A DNA stretch of 64,000 nucleotides, taken from contig JAJEKV010000004.1 of assembly GCA_021234155.1 (NCBI GenBank), forward strand, positions 23,285,122 to 23,349,121. Direction: 5' to 3'. The DNA comes from Isoetes taiwanensis. Taxonomy: Eukaryota > Streptophyta > Lycopodiopsida > Isoetales > Isoetaceae. Below the pieces are notes generated by a model, which was given only the letters and a program-made list of their open reading frames with translations, was not told the origin of the DNA and made no database searches. The translations under genes and the position numbers were made by a program. Shown in pieces: positions 34,870-46,649 of the stretch; position 1 is the stretch's first letter, and every line of letters begins with the position of its first letter.

Positions 34870-35545
34870 TTAGGTAATTTGTATGTTTGCACTGCTTCCA
34901 CATCCTGAACTTAGTAAAGGAAGCAAGGCTGCATCTGTTGCTTCGAAGATGACACTAGGAGCACCTTGGTTTTGGCCATATTGATGTGTATTCTAGTGGT
35001 ATGGTAGAAAGTACCCAGTGCATCCAGATACTGCTACATACTTGCTAGGGTGTAAGCTAAGAGGTCCACGTCATCCGCTATGGTGAGCAAGTCTAGTCTG
35101 CCATATGCTGAATACTTTAATCCTCAAGTGGATGAATGTATTTTCAAACAACATGGAAGAGAATGGATACCTTGGCAAACTCAACGGCTATAGTCGATAA
35201 CTCGTCCCAATGGTGGCATTCCAGATGAGCATATTTCATCAAATCCTAGGGGACTTCTAATCCCATTAATCTTTCCCACAGCTTCTCCCTGGAGACCGTG
35301 TTGTTTATTTCTGGTGTTCTCTATCAAGGCGTGCATGTAAAAATATGGTCTATGGTGAAGTGTCTAGGCCTAAACCTTGCCTGTGCAAGTGTGCGCACTT
35401 TTGTTTCTTTTGCCTATGCTATCAATTGCTGCTCAAGAATTTCGATTAACAGTTTTGCTAACAATGAACCAACCATGATTGTGCATAGTTGCCAAGGTAG
35501 TGAGTATCGCCTGCCTCATTATAAAACATTGTAGTCACCATGTTA
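34870..35545 (-). pseudogene. LINE reverse transcriptase fragment (minus strand)
   Basis: Reading the minus strand in several frames gives RFRPRHFTIDHIFT (about 35395-35340), TVSREKLWERL (about 35300-35270) and IADDVDLLAYTLASM (about 35085-35040), followed by INMAKTKVLLVSSS. These are the QxGFRxxxSTxDHIF, VPREKLW, YADD-type and lysine-bearing motifs of non-LTR reverse transcriptases, in the right order. The catalytic YADD is IADD here. Stops and frameshifts show it is dead. It is close in sequence to the plus-strand LINE at 36.1-39.2 kb. Confidence 0.7.
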
Positions 35546-36110
35546 GAGGCACTGGAGAGAGGGCCCTAAAGAGAGAAGGTGTGAGTATTATTAATTTATC
35601 ATAACTTTTGATCCGTAGCTCTGTTTCAAGTGAAGTTTATGCAAATGGAATTTTCTCTCAGAGATCTTTTCAGGGATATTTGGTTTTCTATGTTTGGACA
35701 AGATTTGAGGGTGAAAACACTAACAGCAAGTTCCAGCCGGATTTAGGATTTTGTTGCCTTTCAACAACTTGATATTACATTTTTTCTTATAATTGTTCAA
35801 CCAAAGCTTTGTTTTAGGTGAAATTTACATCAATGGAAAGCTCTCATAAAGACCTTTCCATGAATCTAATTTGCCTAAATAGAATAGAATAGAATACAAT
35901 TAGTGTCCCTAGTGCCCTGAGACCACCGGACTGAAGTAGCATGGGTGCTACTAGCGCATCATGCTGGTTCATTGTAGCCCTTTCGGAGGGATTATCTTAT
36001 TTTCTATTGATACAGGCACCCCGCTTATAGTTGGCATCTTAACCATGTGGTTGTGCATCGTTATCATCAGCTTTTAGCTGTGCGTATTGCGGGCTTTAAT
36101 GTTGCACATT
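35546..36110. other. no gene recognised
   Basis: AT-rich sequence between two LINE remnants. No motif, repeat or RNA gene was seen. Confidence 0.35.
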
Positions 36111-39100
36111 TGCAGTGGTTTATATTACTAGCCCTTTTTCTTTGTGCACCTCCCAGTGCCTCGTTATCATTTCCCTGATTGCATCTGCCAGATCCGCTTT
36201 CGTCCCCGCTCTTGCCATAAGGAAGTGTGCTGGTTGTTCCCATCTTATAAGCCTATATCTGCTTCTTGTGTCTTCGTATGTTGTACAATCATTGAGCATA
36301 TGGTTCTCGTCCCAAAGTGTTTTCGGGCCACTGTGCTTTTGTTACCACGTCCTTGTCGCTCTGTCAACCCAGTCTTCATTCCATTTAGTGGCCTTCCACC
36401 CGCAAGAGCACTTGTAGGCAGGAAAACCAGGGGGGCGGATCTAGTGTGGTGGACTATGTGTTGGTGCCTGAGCAGGATATGCATGTCATCAAGCACTTTC
36501 AGGTGGGAACAACTAATCGGGATGAAGAGATCGACTCAGACCACTTATCACTTTACTTGAAGTTGGCTTGGCAGGTTGTGCGAACCCCCGGTGCAACAAC
36601 TCCTCACATGCCTCAGCTGCGATTGGATTATGAACATGCAGGGGCTTATGCCCAGATGCTTATAGATGACGGCGAAATTTTGCAATATCCTACACTAGAG
36701 CAACAGACGGCCGGCCGACCTGATGTGCTTAGGACTGTGGCGAGAGAGGTGCTTTGGGATAAAAGCTGCCCGCCGGCGGACCTCCAAGAGCACAACCTTC
36801 CCGTAATCAATGGTTTGATGCGAGTGCAAGGAACACAAATGCTTGGCTCCGCCAAGTCCACGAGACCACGCGCTGCGCCCACATGCGGTCGACAAGACCG
36901 CATCTTCCTTAAAGCTAAGAAAGCGGGTACATTGCGGCGCATCAAAGGGAATTGTTTTACCTCACGGGCGTCACCCGGGACCTTCCGGCGAAGGGTTCTT
37001 AGAAAGCCGATACAGCCCACGGGGAATATCACTCCCGGCGGTGGAGGCAATACTTGCAACGGCTATATGACCCTCGGGGTGCACATGCGGCATTACCCTT
37101 GCAAGAAGGCCGGTGCTGGAAATCACGATTCGGGCGTGGAACAAGGCTTACAACGTCTTGCCAATGGGAAAGCCCGGACTTGGATGGTATGCGGCGCGAA
37201 TTGCTTAAGTGGGCAGGGCCGTCCATAATACCGATCTTGGCCGCCTTGTTCAACAAGGCATTACGGGAAGGCTTCCATTGCGGTGGACCAATAGCGAGTT
37301 GTTCCCATCTATAAAGGCGGTGACCCAATAACGCCCAGACCAATTACCGAACAATCATGGTCGGTTCGGTGTTTGCAAAAGCGCTGGCTTTGGGATTCTC
37401 GGCGGCGGGTTGGCTTGACGGGCCGACAGAGGCGGAGAGGTGCGAGCCCTCATCCAGGCGGGATTAGGACCGGCTCAACCATTGACCACATTTTCACGTT
37501 CGCGAACTCGATTGAAGACAACGGGAACCGCCGTCGGGATCTATATTGTTGCTTTGTGGATTTTGCGAAGGCATTTGACAGCGTGCCTCGGGAAAAACTA
37601 TGGGCAAGGCGCAATGGTTGGGGTTCTCGTAGATTTGCGAGAATGCGATTGTATAGGCTATATGAAAGATGCTCGGTCGGTTGCGTGAGACAAACCAACC
37701 ATTTGATAGTAGTATCGGGGTTCGTCGGGGATGCCCTCTCTCCCCAACATTGTTTGGGCTTTACATTGATCAATTGAGAGCTTGGCTGGCGATAATGGGG
37801 CGATGGAGCTCACCTTTTCTATCGGATCATCGGGCCGGTTAATATATATCGATGATGTGGACCTTCTAGCTTACACACCAGCGGACATGCAGCGACATCT
37901 CGATGCCCGGACACATTACGCCAAGCGGCCCGATATGCACGTCAACTTTGGCCAAGACTAAGGTGGTTTTCATATCATCTTCACGTCGGTAGAGGGTCCC
38001 CTCCTTGATTACCAAGGCGAATGTGGAAGTTGCATCCACATACAAGTATTTGGGAGTGGAGTTTCCTTCTACTATGCTTTGGGACACATCCATACGACTC
38101 ACGAAAGTGGCAAAGGGTGGAAGGCACTATATGTCAATGCAAAACAATAGTCATAGAGCCGGAGTTGTATGATTGGGCCCATCGGTCACACACTGTTCAA
38201 GGTCTTAGTAGAGCCTGTCCTTTTATACGGGGTGGAAGTATGGGGCCCAGTAGTATCACTTGCTACTTGGAATGACTTGGAGCGGGTCAGAAAGCCTTCT
38301 TAGAAATGCGAGCACTAGGGGTGAAGTCCACGGTCCCATATCAAATTCTCTTGCGGGGAGGCAGGGATTCTTGCCTCTTCGGAGGGGGCGGCCCTTGATC
38401 GCCACATTGTCTATTTTCGAGGAAGGTGGTCAATATGGACGATGCGTCTCCCTAAACTAGCTTATATCATGGCAATGGGGCGCTGACACCTCAAGGCCTT
38501 CTTTGGAGGGAAAAGAGAGCTCAATGGTTGGCTAGATGGAATGTGCGAGAAGCACAGGTGCATACATATGCAAGCAGAGGCGGTCGTCATAGCTTGAGGC
38601 AATATCTTGGCGCTTGCTTCCTCGGCAAGCTTTGGGATGCCAATGCCCTTGAACATGTCAAGACTTGACACACTATCGGCGCCACATAAATCCCACATTG
38701 GAGCGAGGCCCGCAATGCTACTGCGTACCCACTTGCCCATGAAAAGACGGAGACTCATTGCCTCCATTCGCGCGGGGGCACATCATCTTCGAATTGAGGC
38801 GGGCGGATGGATTGGTGAGCCACGCCGGGGCGAGCTCTGATTAATCTTTGCCAAATGGGAGTCATTGAGGATGAATCTCATACCCTTCAAAGTTGCCCAG
38901 CATATGATCAAATTCCGGACGCTATCTTTGAGTTGGTCAGGCCTGGCCAGCCATTACATGTGACATTGAGCACAGCATCCGTACGGGTGCTGGGATCATA
39001 CCTTCAGGAGGTTATGGACATGCGAGATCAGCTATGTCCTCGGGCACACACTTGACATGTGTATATACATTGATGTTTACTTGTACAGTTTGACAACATT

Positions 39101-39190
39101 CTTATTACTGCCACGGTTTTTCCCTCGAAAACCCTTCGGGGCGGGGGTTTTTTAACCCGGACAGTAATAAGTTTGCTGCGCTCCTTGTGG
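36110..39190 (+). pseudogene. LINE (non-LTR retrotransposon) ORF2: endonuclease end, reverse transcriptase, C-terminus
   Basis: In order on the plus strand: the end of an AP-type endonuclease (VDYVLVPEQ then SDHLSL, 36446-36570); the run LANGKARTWMV / KSPDLDGMRRELLKWAG (about 37150-37215); RTGSTIDHIFTFANSIEDNG then CCFVDFAKAFDSVPREKLWA (37465-37605), reverse-transcriptase motifs; an IYIDDVDLLAYTPADMQRHL stretch (37845-37900), the YxDD catalytic box; and a C-terminal IEDESHTLQSCPAYDQI zinc-knuckle-like piece (38862-38910). Frameshifts and stops break it throughout. The 3' end has a hairpin and a tail of CATTCT repeats. The clade is not assigned. Confidence 0.85.
39101..39171 (+). other. 3'-terminal hairpin of the LINE
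   Basis: A perfect 10-bp stem CTTATTACTG (39101-39110) / CAGTAATAAG (39162-39171) encloses a loop with its own GGTTTTTCCCTCGAAAACC hairpin and a GGGGGTTTTTTAACCC segment. It lies about 50 bp before the probable A/CATTCT tail (39220-39250). In LINEs such 3' structures are recognised by the reverse transcriptase. The related hairpin at 5134-5191 keeps the pairing with different bases. Confidence 0.65.
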
Positions 39191-39289
39191 GTCGCATAGG
39201 CCGATTGGCCTCAGTGGACGATAAAAAAACATTCTCATTCTCATTCTCTTCATTTAGTATGTCACTTAGATTCATCCCCATCTCTCTAA

Positions 39290-40400
39290 TTCATACTGCT
39301 ACTTCCCTGAACCATCCGCTACATGTAACAATGTGTAGTTTGGCCGATTCCCAGATTGCAATTGTTGATAGTTTCCCCGTATGTCCTCCCATGTTATCTT
39401 TCAACAGATATCTGATGGTCCGTTCCCAGGCTCTAATCTCCATTGGTCTCTGACCCATCTCGTATACCATGGTTGTTAAGTGTGTATTTGTCCGCATTCC
39501 TGTCTGTGCCATTATCTGAAAATTCCTTCTTGCTTTTTCCATTTCTTGTCCGATAGGCCGGGTCCCCATGCCTCTGATCCATACAATTGTGTTGAGGTGA
39601 CCACCGTATTGAATAGATAGCATTTGATCTCCCAATCAATTATTCTGCTCCTATTGCAGAAGTTTTTCATATTGAAGTAACTTCCTATGGCTGACTAGAA
39701 CCTGGCATCCGCTCCCTTAGACCATTTATTTGTACCGTGTGCATCGTATCCCAAGTATTTGTATTCTGTCGATTCCCCTAGTTCTGCACACATATACTTA
39801 AAAGGTCTGTGTTTACCCTTGATTTTACCCTTGATTTCGAATGTGACTATCTTGGTCTTTGCGAGGTTCATTGATAGGCCGATCTTATTGCAGAAAGCTT
39901 CTAGTAGCCCTAATAGTTTGTGCATACCCCTGTTCTTGGTAGCCATCATGCTTAAATCATCAGCATACAATATAATGGGTACCCTAGTGTCCCCTATGGT
40001 CAGGGCATCTGCATCTCCCTGTCTTTCTTCTATGAATTCCTGTAATGTATCAATGTAAATACCAAATAGTGTTGAGGATAATGGGCACCCCTTGCTTTAC
40101 TCCTGTGTCAGAGTCTATTGTCTGTCCCTCTTGCTCCATTTTGGTATACACTCTCTGGTATAACCGTGCGATGGAAGCTACCATACTCTCCGGTGCCCTT
40201 AGATATGCTTTTCTCTTGGGACAGTGTCGAATGTTTTTCTAAAATCCACAAAGCAGTATAGTATCTTCTTATCCTGGGATATGCTTTGCTCTATTAATAT
40301 TCAGAGGGTTACCAGGTGATCTGTACTTGAATGTTCAGACCGGAAACCTGCTTGTGAAAGCCCACTTTGTACTCATTGGAATAGACCAAACCCCAAGCTG
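39290..40400 (-). pseudogene. LINE reverse transcriptase, second family (minus strand)
   Basis: The minus strand reads KKILYCFVDFRKTFDTVPRE (about 40275-40210), the second reverse-transcriptase motif. An upstream degenerate QVGFHKQVSG-like stretch (about 40370) and downstream IILYADDLSMMATKN (39985-39930), the intact YADD box, follow the normal order. Then come INLAKTKIVTF-type sequence and a C-terminal block ending SAKLHIVTCSGWFREVAV (39291). The YADD frame (39970-39695) is clean, but the whole is frameshifted. It differs from the plus-strand LINE next to it; the two meet tail to tail near 39.2 kb. Confidence 0.8.
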
Positions 40401-42365
40401 AGACAATGGAAATTCAATTGTTGGTCCATTCCAAAAGGCTGGATTAAGATCACATATGAATCCGCACATTTGGATTTATGTCAACACATTGCCACATGTT
40501 TTCTTTCAGAGAACACAATTATAAAGAACATAATCGCCTTTGCTGTAGGCCTACCAAAACAAGCATAAAAGAAGCTTGCTCTGTGTAGTTTGACGGCAAA
40601 AGTCTGACATATTTGTAAAGGAAGCTTTTTAGCCATGATATACTCCAACAACTCCTCAATAAATATATAGCATCTCGGACTATCTACTTCTTTCTCTTCC
40701 TTTGTGCCATCTTTTTGCATCAGATCTTTTTCAGTAGATATGTATACTAACTTTTGCGCCATGTTTGAATCATCAACATATGCCACATGCTTCACCTATC
40801 TCTACCTCATCTTCCTCCAAATCCACGTGCTTAGACACTTTATTAGCTAAATATGCATGGTTAATACCTTTACCAGAAGATGAAATAAGACAAGATGAAA
40901 CCCTATCCTCACTATTGTTTCTACTTGATTCTATCATTGATCACTTGGATTTGACGAACCTATGCAATATGTACAACTAAGAATTGAGTGACATGTACCA
41001 TGATGTTTGGCAGCATCCCAATATGATAAGATCTTAATATCTATCAATGCTGCTAAAAGGTCATACTTGCACTTTGCATGGGCTAATCTTCTCGTGGTTT
41101 TATAGCTTGATTGAAAACATTTATGAGACGTTGACTTTAATTCCCTTGGACTAGGTTGAGCTTTATAAGTGTTGAAGTCATGCTGCAATGTATTGGCAGT
41201 ACAAGATATACATTTCAAAATAAGATGGTGGTGTATGACCATTACTTGTTATATCTTTAAATAATGACATTAAGTACACACCCCTTTGTTTCCATTATTG
41301 GAATTCAGTTTGTTTGCTTATTTGCTATCAAATGACTTGATTTGGTTTCAGATATTGACTTTGTGAATGAGCATCCTCGATGGATCCACTTTTGGTATTT
41401 GTTAAACACATGTTCTGACATGTTTAGCATATGAAATTCTACTATAGAGGGAATGTTGCAATGATTTACATTGTAACAATCATTTTCTTATTCTTTTATA
41501 TTTCCTCTTCTTCTAGAAACTTACTAGAGACATGTCGAGTCCAGTAATCTGTCCAAATTATACACACACACACACACATACACACATATAGATGGGGTAG
41601 ACCATTTGCTCCCACACCCGAGGGCCAGGGGGAGGGGGCGGGTCGGGGGGAGGGATGCACATATCATATAGGGGGTACATCATGTGCGTGCAAGTTGTCG
41701 ACAATAACCCTCTTGTATGCCTTATAAATTTGCCAAAACCTCTATTTCAGCCACATATTATATTCGAGCCACCTAAAAAATACCCCATAGGTAAGAGTAT
41801 TTGTATGATTGAAGCAAAAAAGAAACCTTTTGTGTCACTCACTAGTTTGTATGGCTAAAACTATGTGAACCCCCTTTGCTCTCACACCCTTAATCTCAAC
41901 TGCACAACATGGCAGTCAAATTTATCTTGGGGGATATCGTAGATTCTATCTCAATAGATCATCAAGAAGGGTTGGAAACTCAATCGAAAAAAGAAGGCAA
42001 GGGCCAGGTAAGGTTGACAACTTGACCCCAAAAAAGGAGGCAAGGGCAAAGACCCGTGTGACACACTTTGCTAGACATGCTTATTGCCGACACATAAGTC
42101 TAGTAGCAACACGTTCACATACAATATAAAACTAGATGCCTGAGCAAACTTGGAGATAAGTCCAGGATAAATGTTGAAGGCATTACAACTAAGCTACAAC
42201 CAGAGGTATATTCATTAAAGGCTTACAACGCCTCTCAAATGACAAGGCTACAAATTTAAATGGCATGCAGACAAAACTATTAAAGTAGGTTGGACCACAG
42301 ATTGTCTCCGTCATGGCCCTTCTGAAGCTTCTTCTCACAATAGACCATAAATAAAATGGTTCTAA
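40401..42365. other. gene-poor interval with a short AC repeat
   Basis: Short frames on both strands (for example 40795-40481 minus, 41242-40934 minus) look protein-like in places, but I recognise no domain. A CA repeat lies at about 41563-41587. Otherwise nothing is identified. Confidence 0.35.
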
Positions 42366-42535
42366 TACATAAGGCATTATTTATTGTATTGTATGGTATT
42401 GTATATTGCATTGTATTGTGTTGTGTTGTGTTGTATTGTATCGTATGTATTGTATTGTACTGTATTGTATTGTATCGTATCGTATCATATCGTATCGTAT
42501 CGTATCGTATCGTATCGTATTGTACTATACTATAT
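42366..42535 (+). repeat. pentanucleotide microsatellite (GTATT / GTATC)
   Basis: Runs of GTATT, with GTGTT variants near 42416-42432, change to pure GTATC repeats near 42475-42520. Open frames crossing it on both strands are artefacts of the 5-bp period. The ordered variant blocks show stepwise expansion. Confidence 0.9.
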
Positions 42536-42599
42536 TGGATTTTAACATCAATAATGACCAAATGTCCCATGACATTGAATACATGGTGTGAGTGCGGCT

Positions 42600-42990
42600 C
42601 CTAATAACAGACATGTCTAGATATTTATAATGGGCGACTACTACAGTCACAAGATCTGGAAGAATTGATGAATTAAAACCCAAATTTTTAATTCGGGAAA
42701 AAATGGCTTCTCCTTTCCATGTATACCCGCTTTGAGACTTTCTAAGCCAGCACCATCGCGGTATTTTATGACCCTTGGAGCATGTTGTATTTCCTCTCAT
42801 GTTCTTCTAGTATCTGCTTCATTGCCTTTGCTGTATATCTTGCCATATCCAGGTTTCTTGTGACCTTCCCTATGAAGACTCTCAATCTACCTGATTCGAT
42901 TCCCATCTTATGTTCTCATATCCGAGCACATATCCTTATCTTCAACTTCCCCCAATTCACAGAATAAACACAATCTGTCCTTTCTTCTTC
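42600..42990 (-). pseudogene. possible LINE C-terminal fragment
   Basis: Minus-strand text MGIESGRLRVFIGKVTRNLD then MARYTAKAMKQILEEHER (about 42905-42790), preceded by EERTDCVYSVN, resembles the tail of LINE ORF2 proteins that follow a zinc knuckle. No knuckle itself is visible and there are stops, so the call is tentative. Confidence 0.3.
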
Positions 42991-43182
42991 TATAAGATGT
43001 TGCTATCTATCCTTCTCAATCCATAACTTATGACCCTTTGTCCCGAATAAGTGTATCCAACATCGATATAAATCACTCAACGACTGGATGTTTATTAATA
43101 CTGTAAAGATACACTATAGCATCACGATGGAAGTACTACATAGCCTTGATGATTGTTAGTATTGTGTGTTGAATCTTTGCAG

Positions 43183-43520
43183 GTCCAGTACATAATTTTG
43201 TGGTCTCTTCTGTATTTTATAACCTAGACTCTAGGTCCAAAGTATTGATTGATATATACGAGGATGAACAAAAGATTCCACATCCAACAGACCCTCAGGA
43301 ATTACATGCACTCATCTATGCCACAAAGGTCCTGTCCACAACCACTAATGTTGTGGAAGAACTCGACCTGAGATTTTCTTTCGCCAAGAATCCTCAGGAA
43401 ATTCCACCAGTCAAGGTCACGCTGAAGAAGAAGCGGGCGGAGAGGATGAGTTTATGGCTGAGAAGCTATTTCATAGCAGATTCAGATATTGCTGGCAAGG
43501 CATGCCCAGAGATCTTCTGA
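43183..43520 (+). pseudogene. exon-like coding segment, function unknown
   Basis: After a plausible acceptor (CTTTGCAG|GTCCAG) the frame reads VVSSVFYNLDSRSKVLIDIY, HPTDPQELHALIYATKVLST and later a basic stretch VTLKKKRAERMSLWLRSYF. Codon content looks natural. A second frame follows at 43564-43857 after a short gap. It is probably part of a transposon gene, judging from its surroundings. No domain is recognised. Confidence 0.4.
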
Positions 43521-43563
43521 TGCAAAGTCAGCTTGGTCTCTCTCTTAGATCCAGATTTTGTGA

Positions 43564-43857
43564 ATGAGCTCGCAGGTGATGCTGAGAAACACCCAGGCAA
43601 GGATCAAACTGAAAGACAAGCAAGCACCACCTAATTCATCTTCTATCCCTGATGTTGATTATGAACAAGAAAAAAAAAACACTCACTACAAGTTAGACCA
43701 GCTCGACAACGAGGAGGTCAATATGTCAAGGTTCAATAGTTTTGGTTTTAATCCCACTGGTGGTGCTGCGTCTTTTGACCCTGTTGTTGGACTGGAGCCT
43801 CTAATCCTACGGCCGAAGCTGAGTCCTCTCAGCAATGTAGCTTTGTATATTATGTAG
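43564..43857 (+). pseudogene. second exon-like segment, function unknown
   Basis: The frame is hydrophilic (IKLKDKQAPPNSSSIPDVDY, then YKLDQLDNEEVNMSRFNSFG) and ends with FDPVVGLEPLILRPKLSPLS. It may continue the protein of 43183-43520. Nothing identifies it. Confidence 0.3.
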
Positions 43858-44409
43858 TTTTCACATGCAAAAAAGTACTTCTCTATCTACATTTATCAAT
43901 TTCAAGAATTGATGATGCCACTGCTTGTCTATGCCTATGCAAATGTTGCTAGTTTTAAAATTAAGATCTTTTTTTTTGTTCCATTTCCTACATTGTTATA
44001 TTGTATTGGAGCCAAATTATGGTATTGGAGCCAAATTATGGCACTGTACATATACAATTTCACATAATGGCAAGACAATATGCTCAATATTGGCCATAAA
44101 AAATGACTAAATTCGTCTCTACTTGAAATCACAAAATCTCTCAATTTAATGCAATTATGCTTTCTGAAGATTTGCAGCAGATTTCCCAAAAGATACTAGG
44201 CACAAAGTTAGAGTTTGACAAATTAGCCAGAAAGCTTGCGGGCAATCATATTAGCTTTGGAATGTTGAAGTAAAGGTTGGAAGAGCACTATAAATAGAAC
44301 TGGAAAAGAAATAATACTTGATTAAGCTTGGCTTACAAGAGGCAAACACAGACATTGGAAAGCATGAAATACTCATTGAGCAAGAAAGCATGAAATATTC
44401 ATTGAGCAA

Positions 44410-44703
44410 GTGAAGGAGAAGATTATCTGCAAGGGAATGGTTCAACAATGGCATTCACAAATTTTGAGTTCTATGGCGAGATCAAGGCCTATTGATCTGC
44501 ACCTGAGGTCTTTTCCTATAGGAGCTACTTCTGCAGAGCAGTCCATCTCATTCAGCTCATGTATCTATTGTGGCCAAGGCTTTGGCAATTCTAGTTTGGT
44601 GATGTTGGCTTGTTGCGGATGCTTATTGCCTCTTTTGCTTATCTTATCTGGTGTACAGAAAATAGAATTGCATAAAGAATACATCTGGGATGAGGGTATT
44701 TGA
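44410..44703 (+). pseudogene. exon-like segment with Cys-rich knuckle, function unknown
   Basis: The frame contains CIYCGQGFGNSSLVMLACCG, whose CxxC and CCGC pairs could bind zinc, followed by a hydrophobic stretch and KEYIWDEGI at the end. It lies downstream of the exon-like segments at 43.2-43.9 kb on the same strand. A RING- or knuckle-like fold is conceivable, but the ligand spacing is incomplete. Confidence 0.3.
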
Positions 44704-45970
44704 ATTCAGCTTGGTTTCTCATACTGGACAAAGTATGCATTAATTTTAATTTGCTTAATCTCATGCATTGTTTCTAATTCTTATTTGTTACTGTAATCCG
44801 TTATGTTTGGTAATTAATTTATGTGCGGTGGAGTTCCCATATAGTTCTACATGTATATATTTGAGTGCACATCTGCCAGATGTACATGGGCATATATTTT
44901 GCTTGTTATGCATTTGTTTTTGAGCTTGGAGTGAAGATGTGGATTTGGTTCATGCATCAATTATACATATATCTAGTTGAGTGTACAAGATTTTTTGATT
45001 TGCTCTTGTGGTTGGAGTGTGGATATAGATTTGGTTCAAGTATCTATATGCATCTTTACAAGCATGTGCATATTTTGGATATGGATCTATATTGATGCTT
45101 AGATGCTTGGGCTTATATTTATGTACATTTAGGTACGTATAACTTAATGTAGTTGTGTGTTGATTGAGCTAATCAAAATAATGTATATCTGATGTACATT
45201 CTATAGCCCAATGTTCGAGATGATTTAAAAGTTTCTCATGTTTAAGTTTTGCTTTGTAAATATTTTGTTTCCATATTTATTTGGTGAGATCATTGGTTCC
45301 AGATGAGGTTGTTCTTATGAAAAAGACTTTTCTAGGGAACCTTTCTACATTGACATTTTAGATGCATCTGCATCAACTCTGTTTATAGATAATATTATCC
45401 ATAATATGATTTGTTCAGATTAGATGATAGCTTAAACTTCCAAATCATCAATGAGACTATGGCAACATTGCAGATTTGATATTGGCAGAGTGAAGTTGAG
45501 GAAATTGAGAGGACAACAATAATGTGAAAGCAATATCTATTGTCACAACATCAGCAGGAGTTATAGAGGGTGTAAACTTGGTAGTAGTACCCCAAAAGCA
45601 TTGTTTGGACATGTGTTTGAAGTGTTGTGACTGCTTATTCCTCGATCACATTTGGTGTAACAAATTTTAAAGTAGTTATTCCAGAAACAGTAATCCTCCT
45701 CCGAGGAGGAAGGGATTGATGACATGGATTGATCCCTTGGCAGGAGAATTCTTAGATGATTCTACAACATGGCAGGATTTTTTAGATGGCGGGAATTTGA
45801 TTCAGTTCTTGCTATCATTCTTCAATTCCGGAATGAATTAGTTTATGCTTTCCATTTCAATTGCAATTCTAACAGATAAGAATTGCAATTCCCTGTTCAT
45901 ATCAATTTGATGGCAAGTTCTTTTGAAAGCATTGAGATTTTACATGGAGCTAGAAGCCAGGAAAAAATGA
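44704..45970. other. AT-rich gap with a 12-bp stem hairpin
   Basis: No gene. A perfect hairpin, AATTGCAATTCT (45859-45870), loop AACAGATA, AGAATTGCAATT (45879-45890), lies about 80 bp before the open frame that starts near 45971. Confidence 0.5.
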
Positions 45971-46645
45971 GAATCCAGAAAGAGGATTAGAGAATTGGAA
46001 AAGGAGAACATTGCACCTGCAGTACAGAAGAGAAAAGAATGTTTCTTGAGTCAAAGAAGACAACAGGAACTTTCAAAAGAATTACAGGAGTCTTTCTTTC
46101 ACATTGTAAGGAATTGTGCTGATGATGAATCAAAAGGAAGAGTAACACACAGTTGTATAAAAAGGATCAAGCATTTACCACATGTTACTATAGCAGATCC
46201 CAAGGAATTTCATGTAATGAAAGACATGATTTTCAATGTGAGAGCAACCATGCAGGCACAAAAATTTCAAAGAAGTACTGATGTACTGCAAGCAAGGAAG
46301 ACCACGCTCCAAATGGCAGCTTCTGCAGTTAAAGGGATTAATCAGAGAGCATTTTCAAGGCTTCTTTCAATTCCCAAAAAAACTGTAGCCCAGACATTTA
46401 GAAGACGAATACGTACAGAGTTTGATGCTGGTCCATGGTCAATGCATGCAAGAAAGAAGCGATTTGATGCGCTTTCTCCTGGAGAGATAAGTCTTGTCCG
46501 AAGATTTTGGGATGAAAATATCCGAGTTTCACCTTATAGAAAACATGTTAGAAAGCATGTAACTGAAAGTGGTGAGAAAATTGATCATCCAATACATTTG
46601 CTGGAAGTGATACATGTAATCTTTGAACCATCTACTTGTTATTAA
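45971..46645 (+). pseudogene. N-terminal part of a DDE-like transposase family protein
   Basis: Open frame of about 220 codons without its own ATG (it opens after a stop at 45968), so probably an internal exon. It reads KENIAPAVQKRKECFLSQRR, later QMAASAVKGINQRAFSRLL and IPKKTVAQTFRRRIR, then ALSPGEISLVRRFWDENIRV, and ends in HVTESGEKIDHPIHLLE before noise. The middle has the look of a helix-turn-helix DNA-binding segment. The downstream catalytic half of this repeated plant/animal protein family is at 49.4-51.3 kb on the same strand. Pairing the two is inference from their order and strand. Confidence 0.55.
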
Positions 46646-46649
46646 TGAC

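Noticed and set aside
42280-42604. Frames rich in YNTIQ or IVLYC repeats
   Set aside because: Produced by the 5-bp microsatellite.
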